A stretch of 64,000 bases of DNA from a bacterium 0.1xD8-71 (GCA_003612405.1 RAYR01000020.1:41028-105027); one strand, 5' to 3'; counted from the first letter of the stretch, positions 34,534 to 44,415 are shown. Notes: generated from the letters alone by a model not told the origin. Numbers and translations: made by a program.

Positions 34534-36288
34534 TTAATGACTCTCGGTCTTTGCATACTGTGAATAATAGATTTCCTGATAGACTTCGCAGCTTTGCAGT
34601 AATTCCTCATGGGTGCCGCAGCCCACCATCATACCGTCATCCAGCACAATGATCTGATCCGCGTGCTGAATGGAAGATGCTCTCTGGGAAACGATAAACA
34701 CGGTGGTTTCTCCCGGCAATTCCCGCAGGGCCTTACGGAGGGCCGCATCGGTAGCATAATCCAGGGCTGAAGCACTGTCATCCAGAATCAGTATCTGTGG
34801 ATTACCCACCAGGGCTCTGGCAATGGTCAGACGCTGTTTCTGTCCGCCGGAAAGGTTTCTGCCCGCCTGGGCTACAGGAGCATCCAATTTACCGTCTTTA
34901 CTCTCCACAAATTCTTTGGCCTGGGCTGTAGCCAGCGCCTGCCATAAGCTCTCATCTGTGGCATCCGCATCACCCCAGAGCAGATTTTCCCGGATAGTGC
35001 CCGCAAACAGGACCGCCTTTTGTAAGACCACGCCCACTTTCTGACGCAGTTCTTCCATGGAATAGTTCTTCACATCCTTACCGTCTATGCGCACGGTTCC
35101 GCGGGTGGCATCATAGAATCTGGGAATCATATTGACAAGGGAAGACTTCCCGGAACCGGTACCGCCGATGATGCCCACGGTCTGTCCTTTCTTCACTCTG
35201 ATATCAATATCCGAAAGGGATTCCGCCCCGGCCCCGGCGTATGTCAGGTGTACATGGTCAAATTCCACGGCATAAGGAGACTCCTCTTTCCCGGCCGCCG
35301 AATGGGCCTGATCCTGCCCGGCCGCCGTCTGTTCCCAGGTCATGGAGGATCGAATCTCAAAAATGCTCTCTATCCGGTTCGCACAGGCCAGCGCCTTAGT
35401 GATGGTAATGATCAGGTTCGCCAGTTTCACAAGTTCTATCAGAATCTGGGACATATAATTGACCAGGGCTACCACCTGTCCCTGGGTGATGGTTCCCTCA
35501 TCGACCCGGATTGCCCCGGTATAGAGCAGGAAGATGGTGGCCGCATTGATGATGATATATGTGACCGGATTAGTCAATGCAGATATTTTCCCCACAAAGA
35601 GCTGTAAATCCGTGAGTACCGCGTTCTTCTCCTCGAACTGTTCGATTTCTTCCTCTTCTTTATTAAATGCACGAATCACTCTGGCACCGGTAAGATTTTC
35701 CCTGGTAGCACCAAGCACCTTATCGAGGCCTGCCTGCACCTTTCTGTACATAGGCATGGTGATCATCATGATACCAAACACCACAACAGACAGAAGAGGT
35801 ATGGTCACCACGAAGATGAAAGCCGCCTTAACATCAATGGTAAAGGCCATGATCATGGCCCCAAACACGATAAAGGGAGAACGCAGGAACAGCCGCAGTA
35901 CCATATTGACGCCGTTCTGCACCTGGTTTACATCGGAGGTCATCCGTGTGATCATGGTCGATGTGCCCAGGGTGTCTATTTCCGTAAAGGAAAGGCTCTG
36001 GATGTGGCTAAAGAGGGCATGTTTCAATCCGGTGGAAAAGCCTACTGCCGCCTTGGCCGCAAAATACTGCGCCGTAATAGAACAGACCAGGCCGATCAAC
36101 CCCAGTGCAATCAACAAAAGCCCCATTTGCAGGACATAGGAAATGTCCCCCTCCTTGATGCCTTTGTCTATGATAGCCGCCATCACCAGCGGCACAAACA
36201 GCTCAAAGGTAGCCTCCAGCATCTTAAAAAGCGGGGCGCAGACAGTCTCTTTCTTATAATCTTGCAGGTAAACCAGCAGTTTTTTCAT
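34534..36288 (-). CDS. ABC exporter half, degenerate Walker B
   Basis: The ATG at 36288 (584 residues) is preferred to a TTG at 36294; AGGAG lies upstream. Membrane domain about 15-310; ATPase with Walker A GGTGSGKSSLVNMIPRF, canonical signature LSGGQKQRLTIARAL, and Walker B LILDDSASALD, where Asp replaces the catalytic Glu. This is the usual partner to an exporter half with a degenerate signature, found next. The two form one exporter. Confidence 0.88.
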   Translation of the reverse strand: MKKLLVYLQDYKKETVCAPLFKMLEATFELFVPLVMAAIIDKGIKEGDISYVLQMGLLLIALGLIGLVCSITAQYFAAKAAVGFSTGLKHALFSHIQSLSFTEIDTLGTSTMITRMTSDVNQVQNGVNMVLRLFLRSPFIVFGAMIMAFTIDVKAAFIFVVTIPLLSVVVFGIMMITMPMYRKVQAGLDKVLGATRENLTGARVIRAFNKEEEEIEQFEEKNAVLTDLQLFVGKISALTNPVTYIIINAATIFLLYTGAIRVDEGTITQGQVVALVNYMSQILIELVKLANLIITITKALACANRIESIFEIRSSMTWEQTAAGQDQAHSAAGKEESPYAVEFDHVHLTYAGAGAESLSDIDIRVKKGQTVGIIGGTGSGKSSLVNMIPRFYDATRGTVRIDGKDVKNYSMEELRQKVGVVLQKAVLFAGTIRENLLWGDADATDESLWQALATAQAKEFVESKDGKLDAPVAQAGRNLSGGQKQRLTIARALVGNPQILILDDSASALDYATDAALRKALRELPGETTVFIVSQRASSIQHADQIIVLDDGMMVGCGTHEELLQSCEVYQEIYYSQYAKTESH

Positions 36289-36318
36289 ACACAAGATTCT
36301 CCTTTATGATAAACTGTG

Positions 36319-36388
36319 TGCCGGCAGCTTACAGACTCCAATGCCGGCAGCTTACGCAACGCGACAGCAGTTTACATATAAACTGCTG
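36319..36388. repeat. Direct repeats and hairpin between LCP and ABC genes
   Basis: A 14-base direct repeat TGCCGGCAGCTTAC occurs at 36319-36332 and 36342-36355. Next to it is a perfect 10-bp hairpin CAGCAGTTTA-CATA-TAAACTGCTG (36365-36388). No U run follows on either strand, so it is not a standard terminator; it could be a regulator site or weak stop. Confidence 0.5.
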
Positions 36389-36432
36389 CCGTGTACTGTA
36401 TTTTCCTCTATACCGGGTCATTACCCCGTTCT

Positions 36433-37554
36433 TTATTGTATATATTCCTGCGTCATCTTTTCTATTTCATCGCTGATATTCTGCACCTGTCTGGAAGGCA
36501 CATAGGTCTTCTCCGGATAAAGTGCCTGATGGAGCAGTTTTACATTCTCCTCCAGATCATCGGGAATAACACAGCTTCCCTTACTGCCCACATTGGCGCC
36601 GAGTCTGTTGCCCTCAAAAGGAAAACCGTCACTGGCAACCACAGTATAACCTGCCACGCTCCCAAGCACACTCAGGACTTCATTGACATTCAGGGAGGTC
36701 TCCACCTGCGGCAGCACAGCATTGACCATCGCAGTCAACTCTCCTACCGATGCCCCCTGTGCTTTATCCATCATAGCGCGGAGCACATCCCTTTGTCTCT
36801 CCGCCCTTCTGAAATCGTCACCTTTGGTATAACGAATCCGGCAATAGGCTGTAGCCTGCATACCGTTTAACAGTTGTCTGCCGCTGTGTTTCACCGGAAT
36901 ATAATCCACACCCAGTTCCTCCGCCATGCACAGCTGGTAATTGTTTAAATGGGAAATCTCCGACTCTGTGACCTCCATCTCCACACCGCCCAGCGCATCC
37001 ACCGCATCAATCAGTCCGGCAAATCCAATGGTTACATAGTCTGTGATATCCAGATCAAGATTGGCATTGAGCATACTGATCGCCTGCTCCGGCCCTCCCT
37101 GGGCGTAAGCCGCGTTACATTTATTATACGTATCGTTGCTCAGGTTTAAAAAGGTGTCACGAAATACCGAGATCAGCTTGATCTCCTGGGTGTCCTGATT
37201 GATACTGGCAATGATGATGGAATCGCTTCTGGTTCCTCTGCCCAGTTCCCCGTCTCTGGCATCCACCCCAAAAAGTGCAATGTTGCGATAGCCCTTCTCT
37301 TCGACTTCCTCTTCTTCCTCTATCTGCTGTTCCACTTCTTCATTGATGATGATCTGCTCTTCGTCAATTTCCCTGCGCTCCACCTCTTCTGTCGTTCTGG
37401 TGACCACATATAACACGGCAACGGCGATAAGCAGAACACTTACCTCCAGGGTTACCAGCAAAACATTCTTCCATATACTGCGCTTTTTCTTCTGTGTATC
37501 ATTCGGATGTTCAGACTTTTTGCTTTCCTGAGACTCCTGCATATGTTCGTCCAT
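36433..37554 (-). CDS. LytR-CpsA-Psr (LCP) family cell-wall glycopolymer transferase
   Basis: The 373-residue protein has a short cytoplasmic head, one membrane helix (about 29-48, VLLVTLEVSVLLIAVAVLYV), an acidic stretch, then the LCP catalytic domain: NIALFGVDARDGELGRGTRSD, LISVFRDTFLNL, NAAYAQGGPEQAI, YCRIRYTKGDDFRRAERQRDVL, with the Arg and Asp residues that hold polyprenyl phosphate. Such enzymes move teichoic-acid-like or capsule polymers onto peptidoglycan, marking a Gram-positive wall. Good ribosome site (AGGAG). Confidence 0.9.
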   Translation of the reverse strand: MDEHMQESQESKKSEHPNDTQKKKRSIWKNVLLVTLEVSVLLIAVAVLYVVTRTTEEVERREIDEEQIIINEEVEQQIEEEEEVEEKGYRNIALFGVDARDGELGRGTRSDSIIIASINQDTQEIKLISVFRDTFLNLSNDTYNKCNAAYAQGGPEQAISMLNANLDLDITDYVTIGFAGLIDAVDALGGVEMEVTESEISHLNNYQLCMAEELGVDYIPVKHSGRQLLNGMQATAYCRIRYTKGDDFRRAERQRDVLRAMMDKAQGASVGELTAMVNAVLPQVETSLNVNEVLSVLGSVAGYTVVASDGFPFEGNRLGANVGSKGSCVIPDDLEENVKLLHQALYPEKTYVPSRQVQNISDEIEKMTQEYIQ

Positions 37555-37672
37555 ACCGGCTCCTTTGTCTGTTTCCCCTCAAAATCCTTTTCGTTCAAAT
37601 TCTGCCTGCGGGATGCCCTTCCAACCCACATCCACATTATCCTACCACAAAAATTTCGTTTTGTATAGAACC

Positions 37673-39037
37673 CTATATCAAATCTATGGCATCTCTTACA
37701 CTCCTTACACCGATCAGCCGGATTCCTTTGATTGCTTTCACCTGACCCAGATTGACTTCCGGCAGGATACAGGTGGTAAATCCCAACTTTGCCGCCTCAC
37801 TGACCCGCTGTGCGGCCATGGACACCCCGCGCACTTCACCGCTTAAGCCGATTTCCCCAAAGGCAATCGTCTTATCATCAATGACACGGTTCTTAAAACT
37901 GGATACCACCGCCATGGATACACCCAGGTCAATAGCCGGTTCCTGAATCCGCATACCGCCAGCCAGATTCACATATGCGTCACAGTCCGACATCTGCACA
38001 CCCAACCGTTTCTCCAACACTGCCATCAGAAGATTCAGCCTGTTAAAGTCCATACCCGTTGCCTGCCGCCTGGGAATCCCGAAATTGCTGTGGCAGACCA
38101 GGGCCTGTATCTCCAGGAGCATGGGCCTTGTCCCCTCCATGGAACAGGATACCACGGAGCCGCTGGCCCCTTCCGGTTTCCCGCTCAGCATAAATTCCGA
38201 AGCGTTCTTTACTTCTACGAGCCCTTCCTCTTTCATCTCAAACACACCGATCTCATTGGTGGAACCAAAACGGTTCTTTACACCCCGTAAGATTCGATAG
38301 GAAGCATGTCTGTCCCCCTCAAAGTAAAGCACCGTATCCACCATATGTTCCAAGACCCGGGGCCCGGCCACCGTGCCTTCCTTGGTTACATGTCCCACAA
38401 TAAAAACCGAGATATTTAAGCCCTTGGCCAGCTGTAACAGCACATTGGTAGACTCCCGCACCTGGGATACACTGCCCGGTGCCGAAGAAATCTCCTCATG
38501 ATACATGGTCTGTATGGAATCGATAATGGTAATCGCAGGCATCTGGCTGCGTATGGTCTGCTCCACAGTCTCTAAGCTGGTCTCACACAAAAGCAGCAGA
38601 TTGTCCGTAAAACTGCCGATGCGGTTGGCCCGGATCTTAATCTGTCTAAGCGATTCCTCCCCGGAGATATAGAGTACCTTATGTCCGTCCGCCGCCATAT
38701 GCCTGCACACCTGTAAAAGCAGGGTCGACTTGCCGATACCGGGATCGCCGCCCACCAGTGTCAGGGAACCCGGCACAATACCGCCGCCAAGCACTCTGTC
38801 CAATTCCGCCATATGGGTGCTCATCCGTTCCTCTTCCTGTAAATCCACAGCCGTCAGGCTTGTGGGTACAACATTCTCCCGCCTGTGGGCACCCGTCCCC
38901 GCGCTGTTACTCTTTGCAGGTGCTTTCTCCTCCACCATCGTATTCCATTCCTTGCAGCCCGGACACTGCCCCATCCACTTGGAAGATTCATATCCACAAT
39001 TCTGACAGAAAAAAACAGTCGTCTTATTCTTTGCCAT
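37673..39037 (-). CDS. radA: DNA repair protein RadA
   Basis: The 454-residue protein has all RadA parts: C4 zinc finger (CQNCGYESSKWMGQCPGC), Walker A GGDPGIGKSTLLLQV, the KNRFGSTNEIGVF motif that defines RadA, and a C-terminal Lon-like domain (GGMRIQEPAIDLGVSMAVVSS). It drives branch migration in recombination. In Firmicutes radA often lies downstream of clpC, as here, with one gene and a terminator between. Confidence 0.96.
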   Translation of the reverse strand: MAKNKTTVFFCQNCGYESSKWMGQCPGCKEWNTMVEEKAPAKSNSAGTGAHRRENVVPTSLTAVDLQEEERMSTHMAELDRVLGGGIVPGSLTLVGGDPGIGKSTLLLQVCRHMAADGHKVLYISGEESLRQIKIRANRIGSFTDNLLLLCETSLETVEQTIRSQMPAITIIDSIQTMYHEEISSAPGSVSQVRESTNVLLQLAKGLNISVFIVGHVTKEGTVAGPRVLEHMVDTVLYFEGDRHASYRILRGVKNRFGSTNEIGVFEMKEEGLVEVKNASEFMLSGKPEGASGSVVSCSMEGTRPMLLEIQALVCHSNFGIPRRQATGMDFNRLNLLMAVLEKRLGVQMSDCDAYVNLAGGMRIQEPAIDLGVSMAVVSSFKNRVIDDKTIAFGEIGLSGEVRGVSMAAQRVSEAAKLGFTTCILPEVNLGQVKAIKGIRLIGVRSVRDAIDLI

Positions 39038-39051
39038 ATATACTCCTTATC

Positions 39052-39093
39052 AAAAAACAACGACCGCCTGACAAAGCCCGGCAGCCGTTGTTT
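39052..39093 (-). terminator. Intrinsic terminator after 39108-39518
   Basis: On the minus strand AAACAACG ... CGTTGTTT with inner G+C pairing and a run of T, placed between 39108-39518 and radA. Confidence 0.75.
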
Positions 39094-39107
39094 AAAACTT
39101 CCTACCT

Positions 39108-39518
39108 TTATTTTGTAATCTTTACCTGCACTTCACCGGCACTGGCCAATTCCACACTGATATTCAACTTGCCGCTCAAGTTGGTCTTCATCCTGCCCAC
39201 GTTGGCATCATTCAGATACACATCATATTCGGTATCCTCTTCCAGTCCCACGGTAATCTGGGCATCCTCGTCACCCTCCACGGTAAAGGTAACGCCGTTT
39301 TCTGTCTCCGCAAAGCCATTCACACTGGTTCCCGGCTCCGATTCATAGGCAAACATACCATTCTTCTCTAACTTGGTCAGTTCCTTATAAGTCTTAACCT
39401 TATACAGATCCCCGCCATGCTCATAGTCTTCCACTTTCGCTTTCGCTGCCAGCTTATGGTTGCCAAAACTGATGGCGCCGTCCTCCTCCGTGCGCAATAA
39501 CTCGTCTACTACAGCCAT
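39108..39518 (-). CDS. Conserved soluble protein of unknown function
   Basis: The 136-residue protein starts MAVVDELLRTEEDGAISFGNH after AGGAGG. It is all-beta in outlook, with no signal, metal or catalytic motif (VNGFAETENGVTFTVEGDED, LNISVELASAGEVQVKI). Relatives in this group of bacteria are sometimes named endosialidase-like, which I cannot support. It stands alone between clpC and a terminator. Confidence 0.7.
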   Translation of the reverse strand: MAVVDELLRTEEDGAISFGNHKLAAKAKVEDYEHGGDLYKVKTYKELTKLEKNGMFAYESEPGTSVNGFAETENGVTFTVEGDEDAQITVGLEEDTEYDVYLNDANVGRMKTNLSGKLNISVELASAGEVQVKITK

Positions 39519-39555
39519 TGTGTTTTCCTCCTAAGTTTTGTGTTATTTAGATCCC

Positions 39556-42003
39556 TCACACGCGTACTGTGAAAGATACTTTTTTGTTTTTGAGTCCCAC
39601 TGATACGTTGTCACCGCGTTTCACTCTGCCGGAAAGAATTTCCTCCGCCAGCGCATCCTCTATCTCTGACTGGATTGCCCGCTTCATAGGCCGTGCACCC
39701 ATCTTCACATCCATATGTTTCTCGATAAGATACTCTTTGACAGATGCCGTGATGGACAAATCAATATCCATCTGCTCCTTACAACGTTTCGTCAAATTTT
39801 TGGATAACAGGGTAATGATCTGTTTCATTTCCTCGCGTCCCAGCGGATGGAACACCATAATCTCGTCGATTCTGTTGATAAACTCGGGCTTAAAGAGGCG
39901 TTTTACCTCCTCCATGACCTTGCCCTTCATCTTATCATAGCTTTGCTGTTCACTCTCTGCCGCCCCAAATCCCAGATTTTTGGGATCTATGATGCGCTGC
40001 GCTCCCGCATTGGAAGTCATGATCAATATGGTATTCTTAAAGCTTACCTTACGGCCCTTGGAATCTGTGATATGCCCGTCATCCAGTACCTGCAAAAGCA
40101 CATTGAACACATCCGGATGGGCTTTCTCTATCTCATCAAAAAGAACTACCGAATAAGGATTCCTGCGAATCTTCTCCGAGAGCTGTCCGCCCTCCTCGAA
40201 CCCCACATAACCCGGCGGGGAACCGATCATCTTCGACACGGAATGGCCTTCCATATATTCTGACATATCTACACGGATCAGGGAATTTTCGGAGCCGAAC
40301 ATAGCCTCCGCCAGCGCCTTTGACAGTTCTGTCTTACCCACACCCGTAGGACCTAAGAACAGGAAGGAACCGATGGGACGGTTGGGATCCTGCAACCCCA
40401 CTCTGCCGCGGCGCATGGCCTTGGCCACAGCCACCACAGCCTCCTCCTGACCGATCACCCGCTTGTGCAGGATGGATTCCAGCTTTAACAGGCGTTCGCT
40501 CTCCTTCTCCGCCAGTTTCTTAACGGGAATCTTCGTCCACAATGCCACCACTTCGGCAATCTCATTCTCTCCGACAATATAGGCCCGTTTCTGTTCCTCC
40601 TGCTCCATCCGTCTGACAATACGGTCATATTTCCGGATACAGGACTCCTGTTTCTTCTTCAGTTCCGCCGCCTGGGTAAAGGCTTCCATCCGGATTGAAC
40701 GCTCTATCTGCAAATCAATCTTCTTAATCTCCTCAGCCAGTTCCTGCAATTTATCTGGCTGTTTCGTCACGTGCAGACGCACCGCCGCCGATGCCTCGTC
40801 AATCAGGTCAATAGCCTTATCCGGCAGATTCCTGTCGTTGATATAGCGGGCCGATAACGCCACCGCCGCACTAATGGCCTCCGGCGTTATCGTAACCTTG
40901 TGATGTTCCTCGTATTTATGGGCAATCCCCCGCAGGATGTTCTCCGCTTCCTCAATGGTAGGCTCCTCCACCGTCACCGGCTGAAACCTGCGCTCCAATG
41001 CCGCATCCCGTTCCACATACTTGCGGTACTCCGCAATGGTGGTGGCGCCGATCAGCTGAATCTCTCCTCTTGCCAGAGAAGGTTTCAGGATATTGGAAGC
41101 GTCGATTGCTCCTTCCGCACCGCCCGCGCCGATGATGGTATGCATTTCATCCAGAAACAGAATGATGTTGCCGTCATCTATGACTTCCTTAATGACCTTC
41201 TTAATCCGTTCCTCGAACTCGCCGCGGTACTTACTGCCTGCCACCATACCGGAGAGATCCAGGGTCAGAAGTCTTTTATTCTGCACCGTAAAAGGCACAT
41301 CGCCGACTACGATTCTTGTCGCCAGTCCCTCCACCACGGCCGTCTTACCCACGCCCGGTTCTCCCACCAGACAGGGATTATTCTTGGTCCGGCGGCTTAA
41401 GATCTGCACTACCCTTGTGATCTCATCCCCTCTGCCGATCACCGGGTCCAGCTTTCCTTCCCTGGCAAGTGCCGTCAGGTCACGGCTGTACTGATCCAAT
41501 GTGGAAGTCGCGCTCTTTTTCTTATTCTGTTTTCTTCCCAGATCTTCTTTATAAAGGGCGCTGTCCTCTCCCATGGCCACCAGCACATCCACATAGAGTT
41601 TCTGCACCGAAACACCCATGGTATTGAGAAGCCGCACCGCCACATTCTCTCCTTCTTTTAACAATGCCAGAAGGAGATGCTCTGTGCCCGTCTTTTCACT
41701 GTGAAACCGCTCCGCCTGCCTGTGCGCCTCATCTATAATTGCCTGTGCTCTCGGAGAATAGCCGTCCCGCTCTGCAATCAGCACAGAACTTTCCGGCACC
41801 AGCAGGTCTTTGATCATCTCTTTTAACTGCAAGGCATCCACCCCGTTATTTAAAAGCACGGTGGCAGCTACCCCTGTATTCTCTCGCAACAGGCCAAGCA
41901 GGATGTGCTCGCTTCCCACATAACTCTGCCGAAGATTTCTCGCTGCCCGCTCCGCAAGCATCAGGGCCGCCTTAGCCTTATCTGTAAATTGTGGCTGCAT
42001 CAA
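39556..42003 (-). CDS. clpC: ATP-dependent Clp protease ATPase subunit ClpC
   Basis: The 815-residue Hsp100 protein has an N-terminal double Clp-N domain (FTDKAKAALMLAERAARNL), D1 with GEPGVGKTAVVEG, a middle domain with a UVR-like stretch (IRMEAFTQAAELKKKQ), and D2 with GPTGVGKTELSKAL. It unfolds proteins for ClpP. The start overlaps the stop of a GntR regulator by four bases (ATGA), where many Firmicutes have ctsR-mcsA-mcsB. It is housekeeping and not a ClpV of the injection system. Confidence 0.95.
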   Translation of the reverse strand: MMQPQFTDKAKAALMLAERAARNLRQSYVGSEHILLGLLRENTGVAATVLLNNGVDALQLKEMIKDLLVPESSVLIAERDGYSPRAQAIIDEAHRQAERFHSEKTGTEHLLLALLKEGENVAVRLLNTMGVSVQKLYVDVLVAMGEDSALYKEDLGRKQNKKKSATSTLDQYSRDLTALAREGKLDPVIGRGDEITRVVQILSRRTKNNPCLVGEPGVGKTAVVEGLATRIVVGDVPFTVQNKRLLTLDLSGMVAGSKYRGEFEERIKKVIKEVIDDGNIILFLDEMHTIIGAGGAEGAIDASNILKPSLARGEIQLIGATTIAEYRKYVERDAALERRFQPVTVEEPTIEEAENILRGIAHKYEEHHKVTITPEAISAAVALSARYINDRNLPDKAIDLIDEASAAVRLHVTKQPDKLQELAEEIKKIDLQIERSIRMEAFTQAAELKKKQESCIRKYDRIVRRMEQEEQKRAYIVGENEIAEVVALWTKIPVKKLAEKESERLLKLESILHKRVIGQEEAVVAVAKAMRRGRVGLQDPNRPIGSFLFLGPTGVGKTELSKALAEAMFGSENSLIRVDMSEYMEGHSVSKMIGSPPGYVGFEEGGQLSEKIRRNPYSVVLFDEIEKAHPDVFNVLLQVLDDGHITDSKGRKVSFKNTILIMTSNAGAQRIIDPKNLGFGAAESEQQSYDKMKGKVMEEVKRLFKPEFINRIDEIMVFHPLGREEMKQIITLLSKNLTKRCKEQMDIDLSITASVKEYLIEKHMDVKMGARPMKRAIQSEIEDALAEEILSGRVKRGDNVSVGLKNKKVSFTVRV

Positions 42004-42383
42004 TCATCCATTCCTTTCCCATATTCCTCATAGATTTCATCTATAAGAGCATGCACTTCTTCTCTGGAAATATTCTTACAACTGGCTTTGGCAAGCGTCA
42101 CCAGAAGATCCTCCCGCACATCCTCAATCGCCTGTATCTTGTCAATGTCCACTGCAATCATGGCACCTTTTCTGCGGTCTACCTTTACATAACCCTCCTG
42201 TTTGAGAACCGTGTACGCCTTGTTGACCGTATGCATATTGATGCCTATGGTATCCGCCAGCTGTCTGACCGACGGCAACATGTCGCCTTCCTGAAATCTG
42301 GACGTCGCAATCCCCATGATTATCTGATTGCGCAACTGCATATATATTGCTTCATCGCTGTTAAAATCTATCTCTATAAACAT
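42000..42383 (-). CDS. Short GntR-family (YtrA-like) regulator coupled to clpC
   Basis: The 127-residue protein has a GntR winged helix (IYMQLRNQIIMGIATSRFQEGDMLPSVRQLADTIGINMHTVNKAY) and a short helical tail, the YtrA form without a ligand domain. Translationally coupled to clpC by an ATGA overlap. It probably takes the place of CtsR or senses something else; target boxes not identified. Confidence 0.85.
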   Translation of the reverse strand: MFIEIDFNSDEAIYMQLRNQIIMGIATSRFQEGDMLPSVRQLADTIGINMHTVNKAYTVLKQEGYVKVDRRKGAMIAVDIDKIQAIEDVREDLLVTLAKASCKNISREEVHALIDEIYEEYGKGMDD

Positions 42384-42398
42384 TTCCTACCAATCCTG

Positions 42399-43868
42399 TT
42401 ACTTCAGGTCCTTATCATCCATATTCAAAAACTCAAATTCAAATTCATCGTCATCTAACAGGAAATTCTTAGACTTACGCTTCGCGGCTGTCTTAGCAGG
42501 TCTGTCCTGGGCCGGATTATCCTCATAAGCTCTCTCACGGGATACTCTGCGCTCACTTCTCTCGCCCCGGTCATCTCTCTCGCCTCGTCCGCCGCGGTCG
42601 TTTCTTTCGCTTCTTCCTGCACGGTCGTTTCTTTCGCTTCTTCCGCCGCGGTCGTTCCTTTCGCCCCGTTCGCCGCGATCACTGCTTCGCCGTCTATCGC
42701 CGGCTTCCTGTGTCTCTCTTCTGCGCACCGTTCTCTCTTCTTCCGGCTCCTCGCTTCTGATCCGTCGTCTCGGTCTTTCTTCTTCCTCTTCTTCCTCATC
42801 CTCGTCATCGTCTTCGTAATCTTCATAATAAGCATCACGAAGCTTGAACGCCAGAATAACCACTGTCACAATCAGCGCCACCAGCAGAATCACAAGCACC
42901 ACAATCACAATCCGCTGCTTGACCACCGCTGCTGTAGCTTCTTCCTCGTCCTCTGACTGGGAATAGGCCGATTTTAAGAGGGATGCCAGTTCGTGGGGCT
43001 GGCCCATGATATTGTCGTCCAGATACCATACCGGCCCATTCTCTGTCTGCTCCACCCGCAGCATATAATCGTTATTGACAACCGGTTCCGGTTCCGGCTC
43101 TTCCACAGGCACCTCTTCCTGCGGCGGCTCCTGTTCCACCTGAAGCATCTCGCCCATTTCCAACAGGTCTGAACGGACAAATCCAGTCTTTTCGGAACCA
43201 TTGGAACTGGTATATGTAACATAATACCAGTCCTTCCCATCGCTTCCCACTGATTTACCGCTCACTACCACCTGCGCGCCCTCTGTCAGGGATCCTACCG
43301 GGTTGTTTTTGGTGGAAGGATCAGGTCTTACCCTGGAATTCACCTTCAATTTAGCATACTGCAAGTCCACAGACTCATCTGCTGCCACCTGCGCGCCTCC
43401 GGGCGTATTGTCCGCCTGCGATGCACCGGAAGACTCCGGCTGTGTGTCCTGAGATGAAGAATCTGTCTCCTGGGGCTGTGCCGCCGGTGCATCCGTGGAA
43501 GAAGAGGAAGACTCTGTCGATACCGTCACGACAGGAATCTCTGCTTCCGCCTCCGGCTCTAACATATCCGAGCGGATGTATCCCAGCGTATTGGCATCTA
43601 TATACACCTGATACCACGTGGTACCGGAAGCATTGACTTTGCCCTTGATGGTCACTTCCTTGCCAATGGTGGAACTGCCCACCACATCGCTGTTGACATC
43701 CGGTGTCTTTCGGATATTGACAGAGTTGGGAATAACTTTACCCGTCGCATCCGCCAGGCTGACAATAGGCATGCACCATACCATGACCGCCATACAGGCT
43801 GCTGTGAATATTCCCTTTGCAATGCCTCTGTATACTCTTTTACTGTGTTCCCTCTTCTGTATCCTCAT
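42399..43868 (-). CDS. Membrane protein with two outer SH3 domains and an Arg/Gly-rich cytoplasmic tail
   Basis: I start it at ATG 43868, behind GGGAGAG, giving 489 residues; the frame upstream is read-through of 43897-44385. A signal/anchor (GIFTAACMAVMVWCMPIVSLA) is followed by two bacterial SH3 domains (SVNIRKTPDVNSDVVGSS and NSRVRPDPSTKNNPVGSL), each about 65 residues, a Ser/Pro/Glu linker, one membrane helix (IVIVVLVILLVALIVTVVIL), an acidic stretch (DEDEEEEEEE) and a repeat of [RS]-E-R-N-D-R-[GA]-G. SH3 domains of this sort bind cell wall; the tail may bind RNA, DNA or acidic partners. Confidence 0.82.
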   Translation of the reverse strand: MRIQKREHSKRVYRGIAKGIFTAACMAVMVWCMPIVSLADATGKVIPNSVNIRKTPDVNSDVVGSSTIGKEVTIKGKVNASGTTWYQVYIDANTLGYIRSDMLEPEAEAEIPVVTVSTESSSSSTDAPAAQPQETDSSSQDTQPESSGASQADNTPGGAQVAADESVDLQYAKLKVNSRVRPDPSTKNNPVGSLTEGAQVVVSGKSVGSDGKDWYYVTYTSSNGSEKTGFVRSDLLEMGEMLQVEQEPPQEEVPVEEPEPEPVVNNDYMLRVEQTENGPVWYLDDNIMGQPHELASLLKSAYSQSEDEEEATAAVVKQRIVIVVLVILLVALIVTVVILAFKLRDAYYEDYEDDDEDEEEEEEERPRRRIRSEEPEEERTVRRRETQEAGDRRRSSDRGERGERNDRGGRSERNDRAGRSERNDRGGRGERDDRGERSERRVSRERAYEDNPAQDRPAKTAAKRKSKNFLLDDDEFEFEFLNMDDKDLK

Positions 43869-43896
43869 ATTCTCTCCCTCTTCTGAATCCGTATCC

Positions 43897-44385
43897 TTAC
43901 AGACCTTCTCTCCTGAATCGTTTGGAACCATCTTCTCCTCTGGGTATCTCTGTACTGAACCCGGCCATTTTTTCGTTTCTTGCCCTCGCCTTTTCTTCCA
44001 GATTCCTATGATAGGTGGTCTCACATTTGGGACAGAACCTGCCCATCCGAATCGATGCTCCACAGATTTCACACTGTAAGAAAAAGTTGGAATTCGCCGC
44101 GATCTCCAGTCTCGCTTCCTTAAGCATTTCCCGGATAGAACGCTGTGTAACACCGGTTGCCTCTGACACCTGGGCTGTAGTTGCCCCGGTATGCTTCTCT
44201 AAATAATTACGTGCCTTACCATAATCGTCATATGCCTTAAAACCACATTTCTCACATTCATATTCTCCCACTCCCTTAAAGACCATGACGCCTCCGCACT
44301 CCTGGCAGTAGGTCGGCCGGTTGTAGGTATTAACCTCCTGAAACTCTTTCTTGAGCATCTGAATCTTTTCTTCTTTACTACTCAT
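43897..44385 (-). CDS. Zinc-ribbon protein with helix-turn-helix
   Basis: The 162-residue protein has a first zinc ribbon (YCQECGGVMVFKGVGEYECEKCG), a helix-turn-helix-like middle (TTAQVSEATGVTQRSIREML), a second ribbon (CEICGASIRMGRFCPKC), and a basic end. It resembles YvyF/flagellar-operon TIGR03826-type regulators. Start is the ATG at 44385, following AGGGGAG. DNA binding is inferred. Confidence 0.75.
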   Translation of the reverse strand: MSSKEEKIQMLKKEFQEVNTYNRPTYCQECGGVMVFKGVGEYECEKCGFKAYDDYGKARNYLEKHTGATTAQVSEATGVTQRSIREMLKEARLEIAANSNFFLQCEICGASIRMGRFCPKCETTYHRNLEEKARARNEKMAGFSTEIPRGEDGSKRFRREGL

Positions 44386-44415
44386 TACCATCACTCCCCT
44401 TCACACAAATACGTA

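Noticed and set aside
36365..36388. Terminator after the LCP gene
   Set aside because: Stem is perfect but no U run follows on the minus strand.
39556..42003. ClpC as the ClpV ATPase of the injection system
   Set aside because: It has a UVR-like middle part, a GntR partner and radA nearby, as housekeeping ClpC does, and is far from the sheath.
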